NCBI GenBank assembly: GCA_029204225.1
Contig: CM055113.1
Coordinates: 6,174,647-6,238,646 of the forward strand
From: Diphasiastrum complanatum
Lineage: Eukaryota; Streptophyta; Lycopodiopsida; Lycopodiales; Lycopodiaceae
Length of the DNA stretch: 64,000 nucleotides
Direction of reading: 5' to 3'
Shown: one piece after another, positions 33,990 to 45,905 of the stretch
Numbering within the stretch: position 1 is the first letter of the stretch
Layout: the number at the start of each line of letters is the position of its first letter
The notes under the pieces: model-generated
Seen by the model: only the letters and a program-made list of their open reading frames with translations
What the model was told of the DNA's origin: nothing
The model's database searches: none
Made by a program: the position numbers and the translations under genes

Positions 33990-34090
33990 GAGGGATTGGT
34001 TGTCAAATTACTTGATCTATCAATCTACTTAAGATTAAGATCAATCTAGATCAATTTTAGACACAAAATCCTAACAAGAACAAATCATTA
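33940..34090 (-). repeat. 150-bp repeat, partner of 9735-9884
   Basis: The reverse complement matches 9735-9884 with one indel and about four substitutions by eye. The outer edge lies in the short spacer before the copia C LTR. Confidence 0.7.
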
Positions 34091-34123
34091 ATTGAAGGTA
34101 GGTGTACTTTATGGTTTCACACG

Positions 34124-34769
34124 TGTGAAACATTGTCTGAGTACGGACTCCAACCTGAAAATCAAGTACACATTGATAGAAGCAAAAAACAATCAAAACA
34201 AATGTAGACAAATGGAGAGAATCACTCAAAATTGCTTCCAAAACCAAGATTGGTGTCTCACAATGATTATGCCCAAATGTGGCTCTATATATACAATAAG
34301 TGGGAGCTCTTGGTACTGATCATCCCTTTGATCCCACATGTGTGAAGGTGCTTTGTCATATGATGATTCATCATGCAAAACTGACACTTGGACAAAACCT
34401 TCTATTTTGGGCACTTTTGGTCCATTTTCCTTCTATATGGAGATCTACTTGAAAATCTTCTATAGTCAAAATTCATCTACTTCAGCTTATTCCACACATG
34501 TGAGCTGTCCCCTCACACGGGATGTGACACCTAACCAAAGGATGTGGCTCATGCAATCAATAGATTGATGCCATATGTCATATGTCTAGAAAATAGTTTT
34601 TGGCCTTTTTAGCCACTAGAACTTGAATTAAATCATATGTACAACCTATCTGATTATGGTACATGACAAGTACACTATTTTCACACGTGGGAACAGGCTC
34701 CACACATGTTTAATCATCCTATATACAAGATTTTTGGCCTCTACCAAGCTATTTTTTGCATTTTTCACA
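34124..34769 (-). mobile_element. Copia C 3' LTR, about 646 bp
   Basis: On the minus strand it follows a polypurine tract (gaggaggag), starts TGTGAAAAATGC and ends ATGTTTCACA, so the ends form TGTGAAA/TTTCACA as in family D. The left end overlaps a perfect palindrome (TTTCACACGTGTGAAA, 34115-34130). Several G-box-like CACATGTG/CACACGTG blocks lie inside. Confidence 0.65.
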
Positions 34770-34784
34770 CTCCTCCTCAAAAAT

Positions 34785-35225
34785 CTAGCTTGGTAAATCT
34801 AGCATAGATCTATCTATAACTCCAAGAGACAATCTTAATTTTATAAATGGATCTTTAGGCAATGCCTTTGTGAGTATATCAGCAATGCAACTGATGATAA
34901 AACATGAATAAGCTTGATATCCTTTTCTTGCACTTTCTCCCTCATGAAATGATGTGCAATCTCGATGTGCTTTGTTCGAGCATGGAAGACTGGATTGTTT
35001 GCAAGTTGTTGAGCTGCTTGATTATCACAATATATGAATGGAATGTCTTCATCCTTGATCACATGTAGCTCCTCCAGAAGCCTTTTAAGCCAAAGAACCT
35101 CCTTTGTGGTTGTTGTCATAGCTTTATATTCGAATTCTGTTGATGAAAGAGAGATGATATCTTGCTTTTTGGAAAGCCAAGATATAACTCCTCCACATAA
35201 GAATGTAGAAATTCGAGGAGAAGGA
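34785..35225 (-). pseudogene. Copia C RNase H C-terminal part
   Basis: Minus-strand end of a copia pol. ISWLSKKQDIISLS, then EVLWLKRLLEELHV, YCDNQAAQQLANNPVFHAR and KHIEIAHHFMREK are the usual RNase H tail. After a frameshift near 34900 it ends LTKALPKDPFIKLRLSLGV before the polypurine tract. It stops sharply at 35225, where an unrelated plus-strand exon begins nearby. Confidence 0.75.
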
Positions 35226-35255
35226 AATTCATAAGCATATGAGCTTATAAATTAG

Positions 35256-35780
35256 GCATCGTCGAGAACTGTGTAAAAGCGGATGAACAAACAGCAGATA
35301 AATACAAGATTCAGAAAGATGCTGCGGCCGCTAGGATGCATGGGATAGGCAATCCTAGGTTGGGCTCGAGCGGAAAGGCGGGATTGCAAGCAAGCATGGT
35401 AAGTGAACTTACACTACCCTTATAGTTTATCTTTTATTTCATATGCTTTTATTTTTTAATATGCATTATGACTAGCTACTCCAACGTAGCCCTAAATTAA
35501 TTTCAACTTAAATTGAATGCATGGATAGTTGGCAGACTATGGATGTCTGCCAACTGAGGAATATGAATTTGCCTTCAGAGAATCATACGATGCATTAGTC
35601 AACAAACTAAAGAGCGAGGGTCATCATCCAAATGTAAGTACTAGTTTTTGTATTTATACTAATGTGGTTTGTATTCCAATGTCAATTTTATTCAATTTAA
35701 TACAGTCAAGCATGAAATATTAATGTAGTTTGTTTGCTTGTGTTCATGCAGACTGGACATCATGACGATGATGAGTAGAT
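35256..35780 (+). pseudogene. 3' exons of an unrecognised gene
   Basis: Three exons can be read with clean GT-AG borders: one ending near 35398 (AAAARMHGIGNPRLG, then GLQASM at a GTAAGT), one at about 35535-35634 (YGCLPTEEYEFAFRESYDAL, ending HHPN at GTAAGT) and a last one at about 35753-35779 (TGHHDDDE, stop TAG near 35777). Charged and helical, with no domain I know. The layout could be the end of an En/Spm-associated gene; that is a guess. Upstream exons are cut off by the copia C fragment. Confidence 0.4.
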
Positions 35781-35789
35781 TAGGTTTAT

Positions 35790-36196
35790 AAATTTTAGTT
35801 GTTGTTAGATCTAGAAAGACTCATGCGACATTAAAGCACTAATTTTGTAATACATTGATTGATATTATGAAAATATTATTATTGCAAATGATCGTGCTAT
35901 ATTGCCATTGCTTTTATATGTGCAATGTTCTTTTTCCAAATTGCAATGTCGAATTTCGAGATGTGTATTGACATAATAACCAACTAAGAATTTAAAACCA
36001 TGTGCAATGTCGGATTTCAAAACAACAATCAATATCATATATAAAAATCTAAATGAAATTTATGATGTGCATAAAGCAATGCAATAAAGTATTATCATTC
36101 ATAATGGACATGAAGTAATGCAATAAAATATAAAATGAAAAGTAATTTAAGAATGAAAAGTACCTCATGCTTAGTTTGTTGAATGCAACTCAAAAA
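35790..36196. other. Unassigned, AT-rich
   Basis: Sequence between the orphan exons and the A LTR. No gene is seen. It ends caaaaa before the LTR. Confidence 0.3.
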
Positions 36197-36992
36197 TGTT
36201 GAAATTGAAAAAAATCTATCTTGACTTTAGGCTTGCTACAAACTTTGTACTATGCAAGTACGTTGTTTCATAAATGTAAATGCCAAAATTGGCCTAGATA
36301 GAACTCAAGCTATATGGATTTGTCATATCTAGTTGGTTGAATACAACTTGCATATAGATTGTAGACTTGGAAATAGCAATAATATGCTTGTAGAAACTCG
36401 TGGCATATCACATGAATTTATTGTAAGTGATCCATAGTGACATGCAAGGCATGCACAAAGTGAAATGGACACATGCATGATGATTTGTACAATTCTAGTT
36501 AGAAGTAGGACAGTTGGCAAAAGTAGGCAGAGATACATGCATGAGATGTGACAAATGTCACTTAGACTCTAGTTTCCACTTTAGATGTGATTGAAAGGTG
36601 GATGGATGTGGTTCTACCTCGAGCTACCTCAAACTCCATAAATATGTGTAGCTATTCTCATAATCTTTGATGAAGAACCAAAGCTTTGTAGCTATTCCAT
36701 GCCATTTTGGATCTACACCATTTTTGCTTGAATATCTCTCTCTCTCTTTCGCTCTCTAACTCGTGTTGAGGCTAATGCTCATACACTAATTTCTTGTACT
36801 TTTGTTCATTTGTAATTCATTGCTATCATTTTTTTGATGCTTAGCATGCTAGATTGTGGTTAAGCCATAAGTTATGTACTAGATCTTGCTATTCAATCTA
36901 GAATCAGATTATTGTGCTAATCATAAAGCTTCATAAGATCAATCATACTTGTGGATCATCCCCACACATGTGAATTCTGAAAATTTTTGTCA
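36197..36992 (+). mobile_element. Copia A 5' LTR, 796 bp
   Basis: Starts TGTTGAAATTG and ends TTTTTGTCA, with the primer site tggtatcagagccaa at 36993-37007. A TATA-like ccataaatatg lies near 36638, then a CT-rich leader. It aligns with the A' LTR (30835-31619), the fragment at 54408-54953 and the first 45 bases of its own 3' LTR at 41460. Confidence 0.85.
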
Positions 36993-37710
36993 TGGTATCA
37001 GAGCCAAATTGAGCTTTGCATGCTAACATCTCTGATTGTACAAGAATTTGAGAGCTAATTCAAGCAAAAAAGCAGTTATACACTTTTCTTTACCTTTCTT
37101 TGAAGAGTGTTTGGATCAAATTGGATTGAAACTAAATTTTCAGGTCTGAAAAGTTGTAGTACAGAATTCTAGAATTCCACACGTGTGAAAATCAAAGATT
37201 TTCAGTCCCTTGCTAGTTGATCCAAAGATAGTGATGTTATAGCTTGATGGAAAGCTTATGAATAATGTGTCTATCAAGAGTTATAAGCTCTTGAAGAGGG
37301 TAGGGAGAGGTCCAAGTGACCACTTTTTTATTTGATTCAACCTTGCTTTGTTCTGAGTTCATTGTTTTAAGCATCCTACACAAGAAACTGAAGATCAAGA
37401 CTAAGTCTGAAGTAATTGAACACCTTTTGAGCCTTCTGAGTATCATTAGTATTTTCTTTTGAAGAATTTCACACGTGCCAAAAGTAGGATTCAAACTTGT
37501 CTAAGTGCCTCAATCCATTTTGAGTGTTTGATCTAGAAAATCTTGTTTTGTGGAATATTTGAGATCCATCTCAAATATAGTTGCAAGTTTTTCACATAGG
37601 AAGGTAGTACGTCCTTGAAAATACTTATAGTAAAAGAGAGCAGCAACATTAAGTCTAATTGGAACAAGCTCAAACATATTGTTGTCTAATAACTAAGAAG
37701 TTTTCAAATA

Positions 37711-38330
37711 ATGGCACCTCTGGGAGGATATCTCCTAGAAGCAAATGAAAGACTAAGTACTTCTAATTACTCAATTTGGAAGTTTAGAATGGCGGCTATT
37801 TTGATACTCCAGGATGTTATGGACATTGTGCTTGATATTGAGGAGGAGCCTCAAGTACAGCTTGAAATACCAAAGTACAAGAAGAGAGCTAGAATGGCTC
37901 TACATTTCATTAAGATGAATGTATCTAATGAAATTTTGAGAGAGGTAGGATCTTGCACCACAGCTAAAGATGCTTGGGATGCACTGAGGAGTTTCCTAAT
38001 TTAAAAACTCTCCAAGGAATTCTCATCTCTGAAAGCTAGGAAAAGTTATAAACTTTCTAGGATGAACAAACTCGAGCATGTTGGAAGTGACAAAGCCCTC
38101 TTTGTCAAGGACAAGCATAAAGGAAGGAGCAAGAACCAGTTTTCTCAAGCATCTAACAAAGACAAAGCCAAGGATCGAGACAAAGATGTTGAAGAGGATG
38201 ATTCATCTCACTCTTCTACTTCAAAGACCAAGAAGAAGAAAGTCAAGTGTTTCTTTTATGGCAAGAAGGGGCATTATGCCTCTAATTGCTTCAAGAAGAA
38301 AAACCAACTCAGGCAAGAAAATCTCTCCAA
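37711..38330 (+). pseudogene. Copia A gag
   Basis: The ATG at 37711 opens a frame with MAPLGGYLLEANERLS, NYSIWKFRMAAILI, MALHFIKMNVSNEILREV and KDAWDALRS, the UBN2-type copia gag. A TAA at 38002 interrupts it. The middle of gag seems deleted, since only a short LSKEFSSLK follows before MNKLEHVGSD. The zinc knuckle near 38248 reads C-F-F-Y-G-K-K-G-H-Y-A-S-N-C: the second metal Cys is now Tyr, so RNA binding would be impaired. After it the frame runs straight into the protease. Confidence 0.8.
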
Positions 38331-39480
38331 AGAGATTGAAGAAGATTTTGTTGCAAGTGATGGAGAAGGATCACTCATGGTGTCTAGTTTTTCTTCATCA
38401 CCTTTCAAGAAAGATGAAGCTTGGTACATAGATAGTGGAGCTTCTTCACATATGTGCTATTCAAATGAGTCTTTTGACTCAATTGTACCTTACAAAGGAC
38501 TTAAGAGATCTATTTATACTGCAAATGATCATGAGTGCTCTATTGAAGGAATTGGCAACATTCCATTGAAACTTGCTTCTTTTAAAGTTCTTGCACTTTC
38601 CAATGTTCTTTTTATTCCTCAACTTACAAAGAACTTGATTAATGTTGGAAATTGCTTGATAGTGGTTGTGATGTAAAGTTCAATTCCAATACTTGCTTTA
38701 TCAAGAAAAATGATGAGGTCCTAGCTAATGGATCTAGATATGGTGGAATTTTCAAGTTGAATTCTTATGAGAATGCAAACTTTTGTGAAGTTGCTCTTTT
38801 ATCTAAGGAGGAGTTGTGGCATAGAAGGTTGGGGCATCCTAACTATAAGTCTATGTCTTCTATGGTTAAGAAAGATAAGGATGTTGGCCTTCCAAAATCT
38901 TTTTCCAAATATTTCAAGCCTTGTGAGGCTTGTGCTATTGCAAAATCACATAGAAAGCCATATCAAAAGTCTTTTATCAAGACTACTCATCCTTTGGAGC
39001 TTATACACTCGGGTGTTCATTTTTCTTCTTCTAAAAGTATTGGTGGTGCAACATGTTTTGTCACCTTTGTTGATGACTTTACAAGATATACTTGGTTGTA
39101 TCTAGTTTTTTCAAAAGCTATGGTATTTGATCACTTCCTAATCTTCAAAGCTTATGTTGAGAAATAGTTTTCTTTCAAAGTTAAAGCTTTAAGATGTGAT
39201 GGAGGAAGTGAATACATCTCCAACAAGTTTTATGAATATTGTGAAGGTGAAGGAATAAAGAGAGAGTTTTCTTGTGCTTATTCTCCATCTCAAAATGGAG
39301 TTGCTGAGAGGAAAAATCGAATTTTTATGTGGATGTGCTAAAGCAATCCGAGTTGAAGCTTCTTTGCCTATTGAATATTGGGGTGAAGCAATGAATTGTG
39401 CAAACTATTTTTGCAATAGATTACCTCACAATGCACTTGCTGGAATCACCATATGAAGTCTTGTTTAAGAAGAAACCTAA
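38331..39480 (+). pseudogene. Copia A protease and integrase
   Basis: Protease: WYIDSGASSHM at about 38420. GAG-pre-integrase: LWHRRLGHPNYKSM at about 38815, CEACAIAKSHRKPYQ. Integrase core: FVTFVDDFTRYTWLYL (about 39060), RCDGGSEYISNKF (about 39192) and QNGVAERKNR (about 39291), so D, D and E are all present. Breaks: a frameshift near 38655, TAG at 39165-39167 (EK-stop-FSFK, where Gln is usual) and frameshifts near 39320 and 39440. Confidence 0.85.
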
Positions 39481-41459
39481 GGTAGATCACCTTAGAGTTT
39501 TTGGATGTGCTTGCTTTGTTCATATACCCTTGGAAACAAGGAAAAGAGATGATCCTAATTCTATCAAAGAGATCATGGTTGGATATTCATCCAACAAGAA
39601 GGCTTACAGAATCTATGTTTCCTCTACCTCAACTACAATTGAGAGTAGGGATGTTACATTCCATGAGGATCAAAAATACATTCTTGAGGAGGCCGAGCTC
39701 AAAGATTCTCAAAAAGATACTCCAATCATCACCCTTGAAGACTATCATGGAGAGATGGGGCCGAGAATTGAGGAGGAGTCACCTCGAATCTTTTCACCAA
39801 GGAGGTCTCAAAGAGAAAGATCCGAGCCTAGGAGGCTTACATATGAAGATAAAGGCAAGCAAGTGGAACTCAACTCCACTAATTGTGCTTATTTTATTTT
39901 ACATGAGGAGCCAAAGGATGTATATGATGCACTCAATGTAAAGGAATGATTTCTTGCCATTGAAGGAGGAATATGATGCTTTGATGGCCAACAAGAATGG
40001 GAGCTTGTGGATCTTCCATCCAACAAGCACACCATTGGTTGCAAGTGGGTTTTTCGAGTCAAGTATAATCAAGATGGCACAATCAAGGCAAGGCTTTATG
40101 CAAAGGGTTTTGTTCAAGTTTATGGATTTGATTATGAGGAGACTTTTGCTCCAGTTGCAAAGATGGTATCAATTAGAATCATAATTTCTATTGCTTGTTT
40201 TGTCAATTGGCAAGTTTTTCAACTAGATGTCTCTAATGCATTTTTAAATGGATATCTAGAAGAAGAAATCTATATGGATCAGCCTATTGGGTTCATCCAT
40301 GGCAAAGACAAAGTTTTCTTGCTCTTCAAAAGTCTATATGGACTAAAGCAAGCTCCAAGGTCATGGTATTCTCGACTTAACACCTTTCTAGAGTCACTAG
40401 GATTTAATCTTAGTAACTATGATCCTTCCTTGTATGTCAAGTTTTATGATAGAGATATTGTCATCCTTCTTATTTATGTTGATGATATCATTCTAACAGG
40501 AAGTTGTATCAAGTTAGTTGAGGAAACCAAGATTGCACTTGGAAAAGAGTTCAAGATGCAAGATCTTGGAAAAATTCACTACATATTAGGATTAGAGATT
40601 GACTTTCTTAAAGATAAAGCTTTTGTATGTCAATCCAAGTATGCTCTTTCAATGTTAAAAATATTCAATATGTTAGATTGTAAGAGTATAGAAACTCCTA
40701 TGGAGCAAATTGTAAAAGGCCCTAACAAAGGTGATGAAAGATCCTTCATGGACATCACTCTTTTTAGGAGTCTTATAGGCTCCTTAATTTGGCTCACAAT
40801 AACTAGACCTGACATAAGTTTTAGTGTTCATAGATTGAGCCAAGCTATGCAAAATCCTACTATTCATCATTGGAAAATGGCCAAGAGAGTGCTTAGATAC
40901 ATATCTTCAACTTTTGATTATGGTTTTTTGTATAAAAGTGAAGATCTTTTTATAGTTGGCTATTCTGACTCGGATTTTGCAAGTGATAGAACAGATCAAA
41001 AATCTACAAGTGCTTATGTCATATATCTTGGAGGAAACTTGATATCTTGGCTTTCCAAAAACCAAGATATCGTATCACTCATCTTGTGAAGCTAAGTATA
41101 AGGCACTCACTACTACAACAAAGGAAGTGCTTTGGATCAAGAGGTTGCTAGTAGAGCTAAAGATAATCATGGAAGATGATCTACCTATGATCATGTGTGA
41201 CAACATTTCGACACAAGCCCTTGCCAACAATCAGATATTCCATGCAAGGAGCAAACATATCGAATTTGCACATCACTTCATGAGAGAGAAGCTCATTGGA
41301 GGGGAAATCTACTTGGAGCACATCGACACATGATCTTGTATTGTAGATTTGCTCACCAAGCCTTTGAGCAAGAGTTCCTTCATCAAGCATAGAGCCAATC
41401 TTGGAGTAGTACCAAGATCCATGCATGTTCAAGTCAACATAGATTGTTTTTAGAAGGAG
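39398..41459 (+). pseudogene. Copia A RT and RNase H
   Basis: After the linker (RVFGCACFVHIPLETRK) and hinge, RT begins near 40007: TIGCKWVFRVKYNQDG, LDVSNAFLNGYLEEEI, LYGLKQAPRSWYSRL and an intact YVDDIILTG near 40480. This open frame is 360 codons. RNase H follows: YSDSDFASDRTDQKSTSAYV, then after a frameshift near 41088 EVLWIKRLLVELKI, DNISTQALANNQIFHARSKH and the C-terminal LTKPLSKSSFIKHRANLG. The polypurine tract (tttttagaaggag) ends at 41459. Confidence 0.85.
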
Positions 41460-41504
41460 TGTTGAAATTGAAAAATAATCTATCTTGACTTTAGGCTTGC
41501 TACA
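41460..41504 (+). mobile_element. Copia A 3' LTR, truncated
   Basis: Only the first 45 bases (TGTTGAAATTG... gcttgctac) match the 5' LTR. Sequence after about 41504 is unrelated, so about 750 bp are missing. A CACTA terminus follows 77 bp later. Confidence 0.8.
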
Positions 41505-42220
41505 TACATGTCTAAACAATCCCTAGCACTTGATCTCAACTATCTAGCCGATAAAGTCAACCTCTCTGTTTGTCATAGCTGCCACTACAAGAGGACGGAT
41601 GATTTCCAAGGCTTTTTTTGAGCATAGATAGGGGGAGCGGAATGCTCAAGCTTCAGGTCCCAGTGTTTGGCCTCGGTATAAGGCTACCAAATTTGAACTT
41701 GTTTTTGAAACATTTATAGAGAGGGTTATAGAGAGGCATTTAGAGAGGGTTATAAAGAGGGTCAAGGTGGCAAGATGCATTCTAGAACACTCCGCTAACC
41801 GAGGATAATACCAAGAATGATAAAAAAAGGCCCTGCGGTATAACCCATGGTATGTTACAAAGTGTAAATGGATCTCACTTTTGGAATTTCTTACATATCA
41901 ATGCATTGTCAACATTGGTTGCCATATGCACAAGTGAATAAAGAAATTTATGTATCACAAAAAAATGATGACCACAAATTGTGTGCTCACATGTGTCGAC
42001 TTTTTGTTTGATGTCAACTAGTCAACTAACAAAGTGTAATCGCATTTGTGAGCAATATGATTAATATTATAATGAGGTGAAATACATCGTACTATCTCAC
42101 TTATTCATTTGGTGGTTCATCGTTATCCTTTGTTGCATCATCATGGGACAAATCTGCCAAACCAAATGAGTCTATCTCTAATTCTACCCAAATATCTCCT
42201 ATAGCTTCATCATTAATAAG

Positions 42221-43472
42221 CTAATCTTTAAAAGCTAATGACGATGATGACAACGAGTGATATCGAGAAGGTGTGTCATGTGTCGTCAATCCATCTGATG
42301 ATGATGCATCACGCTCAACATCATCATTAGCTTGTGAAGCTTGCACATGATCATCTTCCGAAAATGTGTCATCGAATCCATCATCACGATCTTGTTCATG
42401 AAGTGCATCAGTTGGAAGCACCATGTCCTCCACGACATCTCTATCTTCAAAAATTATTTTTCTTTGAGGAGCCATGTACCACCATCTGGGATCTAAATGA
42501 TCGGGGTGAGAGACCACCTATAATTTTTGTTACCATAAATGTTGACTCGTAGCTAGTATCCATAGCTATGTTACAATTGCTTGGGTATACATAATACAAT
42601 ATGAATTTTTTGCAGTATACTAAAAATCGATTGATTGACAACAAAAGAGCATAGACATCTTGAAGACATAGAAGAAATGTACCTGCTCACATTGTTGAGA
42701 AAAAAAAATGTATCGCTTTGATCCATCCAAAGCTTTTTGGTAGAGTCAATGGCAAAATAACCACTCTCATCTTTCCTGACAGTTGCATTGGGACCATTGC
42801 AAATAACTTTGAACCATTTGACATCAAATATGTAAAGCTGAATTGCCTAAATTCAACTTCGAGGATGTCATTGATTGTCCCACAATAATCAAGTTGAGAA
42901 GAGAGTAAATTGGTGTCCGCCCGCCGTGCTTGCTCGACTCTCTTGGGTAAAATTTGCCATGACTCTACAATCGTGCATGTATCTATTTTTGTCAATGCAC
43001 TCCATATGAAAGTGTCATCCATGTGTCCACAATGCATTGTATTTTTTGTACTGAATGAAATAGAACTACATGTGTTAGGGATATAACAAACATGTAATGT
43101 TTTAATTAACATGTGAATGATGATCATCATAGCTTACATGTAAATTGCACCCCCTTGCATATCGCCCTCTCTCTGTTACTTCCTAGTTGTTTGCCGAGGC
43201 TTCTCTAAGGGCATCACTTGAGCAATTTGTCTACGAGCTTTGGCCTCTTCGTATAGCAAAATCCACTTTTGCATTTCTTCACTATTAAGAATGCAAAACT
43301 TATTTACCTTCTCCCTGAAGGACTCACTCATTCTCATGATCGCTCCTTTTCCTTGAGGAACCTCCCCAACAACACGCTCATCATCCTTCTTATCCCAAAG
43401 ACGAGGAATAGAAGGATCGCTATGAGCAAGGAACTCCGCGATGTAAATCACATGAACTCTTGCACTGGCCAT
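42221..43472 (-). pseudogene. CACTA transposase C-terminal part, DUF4216-like
   Basis: The minus strand reads FLAHSDPSIPRLWDKKDDER and MRMSESFREKVNKFCILN (43472-43176), then LLSSQLDYCGTINDILEVEF and the following hydrophobic run (43130-42687), the DUF4216 signature of CACTA transposases. The last exon (42517-42221) starts VSHPDHLDPRWWYMAPQRK and becomes very acidic. Frames are fairly open, better kept than the 5' half. Confidence 0.75.
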
Positions 43473-43659
43473 CTTTCTGCCATGCTACCCTCAGGCCTTG
43501 CTCTTTGTCTTATGAAACCTTTCAATGTTTTCATGAATCGTTCCAAGAAAAACATCCAACGGCTATGGATAGTGCTTGAATTAAAAATATGGATCAATGT
43601 TAGTGAGAGTGGCATGGAAATTACCACAATAGCAATAGTCTAAGAATAGGCATTGAAAC

Positions 43660-45117
43660 AAGTAGATGATGTACCTACAATGGCCACCTCATCTACCAAA
43701 TGCACAATGAGATGCATTTGAATGGTGAGAGTGGATGTGGGAAAGTGCTTCTCGATCAAACATGCTGCCTTGATGGAGCTTTGTCTTGTCGTCTCAATGG
43801 ATGCCAGTGGTATCTCCTTAGATGAAATGTATCTTCATAAGAAAAGTAAACAACAATGACATACGCGTTAGTAAGATCATCATCTTGAATCATCCCAAGA
43901 TAAAATGATGTGAGTCGCATTCACTGTACCTCACCAAACCACTGATTTTGTAGATTGCACTCCTTAACTCCTCTGTCAAGAACCCTCTCAACACCAAGGG
44001 AAGCACAAACTGCATGCACAAAAACAATTTGGTCATTGAGATACATATATGTACAATGAGATTATCATGAAATTACAAGCAGCTATAAAATTTACAATGT
44101 TGAGGTGGAAGCAACATCAAAAAACATGCCATGCCAACCTGTAAAAATTTATGCCAGTCATGAGACTTTAGTCCACTTACCTTATTCTCCCTTGTGAAGG
44201 CACCCTTTAGACATCACATGTGTCTTGTCGAAGTTCGAAATGAGGCTATTGCCTTCTTTGCAATCGTCTCTTCTCTCCTCGAGAAGATCCATGGGGTCTT
44301 TGGGAAGACAATTGACATCCCCACCGTTTGTGGCCATAAATCGGCCATCTTTTCCACTTCTTTTAAGTCATCTTGTGCGTCTCTTTTATCTTTCGACCCA
44401 GTCAAGTGCTCCCAAATCGTGCTCCTGACATTCTTGGATATGTGCATCGGGTCCAAAAATGGTTTATCAACAATCCCCCCAATATGGGAGTTCATGAAAT
44501 ATTGATAACCTCTTCATGCCAGGAGAGAATCGCCCTAGATCTTGATTGGATGTCCAAATTTGAAACCAATCACTTGCCTATAATATTAACAAACAAGCAC
44601 ACACATTTAATGCAGATTATCATTAGAAGAAATATAAAGAGAGTAATTTTAAAATAAATAAATGACATGTACATTAATTGGCCCAAATATGTATTGTACC
44701 TTCATGGAATGGGGACATTGATCAACAAGCCCATCACGCATAGGGTGATCGGGTGGAAGGTATCGAGTGTAGCCCTCATAAACCATCTTTCGTAGATGTT
44801 GTGAGTGATGTGCTTGCAAATACTCGCCACAAATGGGACATGCATTGTAGCATATTGACACGTGCTTGCCTCCTCAAACTCAGCTCAATATAAGATGTAA
44901 TCATTGGGACATACATGAATATTGAGTGGATTTGTGAAGAGTGCATCCATCATGTCATCCATATCCCCCTCCTAATCATGCGCTGTGAATGACACATCCT
45001 TGTGTACTGTGTCTCCTTGGGATATATCTTCGTGCAAGTCCATGGGTGCATGCGAGAAAAGTGGTGGCTCTCATGCGCTTGCACGTCTAAATCTTGCGGA
45101 TTGCATGGCAACATCTA
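43660..45117 (-). pseudogene. CACTA TNP2-like transposase and DUF4218 part
   Basis: From the right: N-terminal exon remnants (as at 16598-16790), fused by a deletion to a CPND-type block near 44905. A second deletion joins the first C-x2-C region to ACPICGEYLQAHH and YTRYLPPDHPMR (44861-44649), so the catalytic core (DGxNPFG region) is gone. Then LDPMHISKNVRSTIWEHLTG (about 44460) and KDKRDAQDDLKEVEKMADLW, and a DUF4218-like part on the minus strand at about 43990-43680 (LVLRGFLTEELRSAIY; CLIEKHFPTSTLTIQMHLI). This copy could not be autonomous. Confidence 0.8.
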
Positions 45118-45905
45118 GAAATTGTCATTTTTTTTGAATCAATACTGTTGCCTATGGTAGTTTTAGTTCATTTCTGTAGAGTAACATTTTTAGTTCATTT
45201 ATGCAGACATACTGTTTATGGCCAATTTTCACCACTTATTAGCAATCAATTGTCGTCAAATACGATTGCCAGTTGGCTAGTGTTCGCTAGCATTCATCTA
45301 GTTCCTTCTCAGGAGCTTCAAGATAAAAGGATGCCGAGAAAAACCAGAAGCAGTTGAAGGACTCTGTTCTCCAACTGTAGAGTTTGACAGAAATGCTAAA
45401 ACAAGAGAACCAGATCTACAAGAAGTAGACTGAGGAAGCCATTCTCTGATGAATTAGTGCTGAGGTGACCCTGGGAGCTTGTGTATCCCATGGGCGATAC
45501 AGAGTCAACCCTGTAGCATGGAAGAGAATCCAAGAAAGAATAATCCAATCCTTCCAGCTACAATACCTTTAGCCCCAGATGGCAGAATACGAAAAACTGA
45601 AGGATGAACTGGAAAAGACGACATTCAATGCAAGCTAGATCCAGGTTTCTGAAGAAGAACCAGTCTAGCAGCAAGACCAGGCCATGCAGACCAATGCACC
45701 ATCTGCAGCCATATCAGAAGGCCACCCAGATAGATGCAATCTTCAAGTAGGTGTAGAAAGACCATTCAGTACAGACTGAAGCTGAGAAGACTGAAGCTGA
45801 GAAGACAAAGCCATCAATTGCCAAAGATGTACCAGCTATAGCACCACCTGCATCATTAGCACTTGCAGTCATTCCGTAGCAAAGTGAGATCACACCAAGG
45901 GGGAG
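45118..45905 (+). pseudogene. LTR element H, residual 5' part
   Basis: 45140-45230 resembles 46985-47045 of the downstream LTR (ctcatttctgtagaatgaca-type phrases), so it may be a 5' LTR remnant. From about 45360 a decayed coding stretch can be followed (MAEYEKLKDELEKTTFNAS near 45578), with TAG at several positions in otherwise open sequence. It ends in a polypurine tract (ccaagggggag). Confidence 0.4.

Larger units (their letters stand above)
41582..45117 (-). mobile_element. CACTA (En/Spm) element, internally deleted
   Basis: The left end reads CACTACAAGAGGACGG, the classic CACTA terminus, next to short internal repeats (agagagggttata, about 41715-41760). Coding is on the minus strand, so this is the 3' end of the element. 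The right end near 45117 breaks into unrelated sequence, so the 5' terminus is missing. 44880-45117 aligns closely with parts of the sister copy at 16.2-16.8 kb. Confidence 0.75.

Noticed and set aside
9735-34090. The 150-bp inverted repeats as TIRs of one 24-kb transposon
   Set aside because: No target duplication at the outer edges, and the right copy continues into an exon; a dispersed family is simpler.
33807-35331. Two NotI sites (gcggccgc) as signs of cloning vector
   Set aside because: Each lies in Ala-coding exon sequence continuous with spliced exons; no vector sequence is seen.
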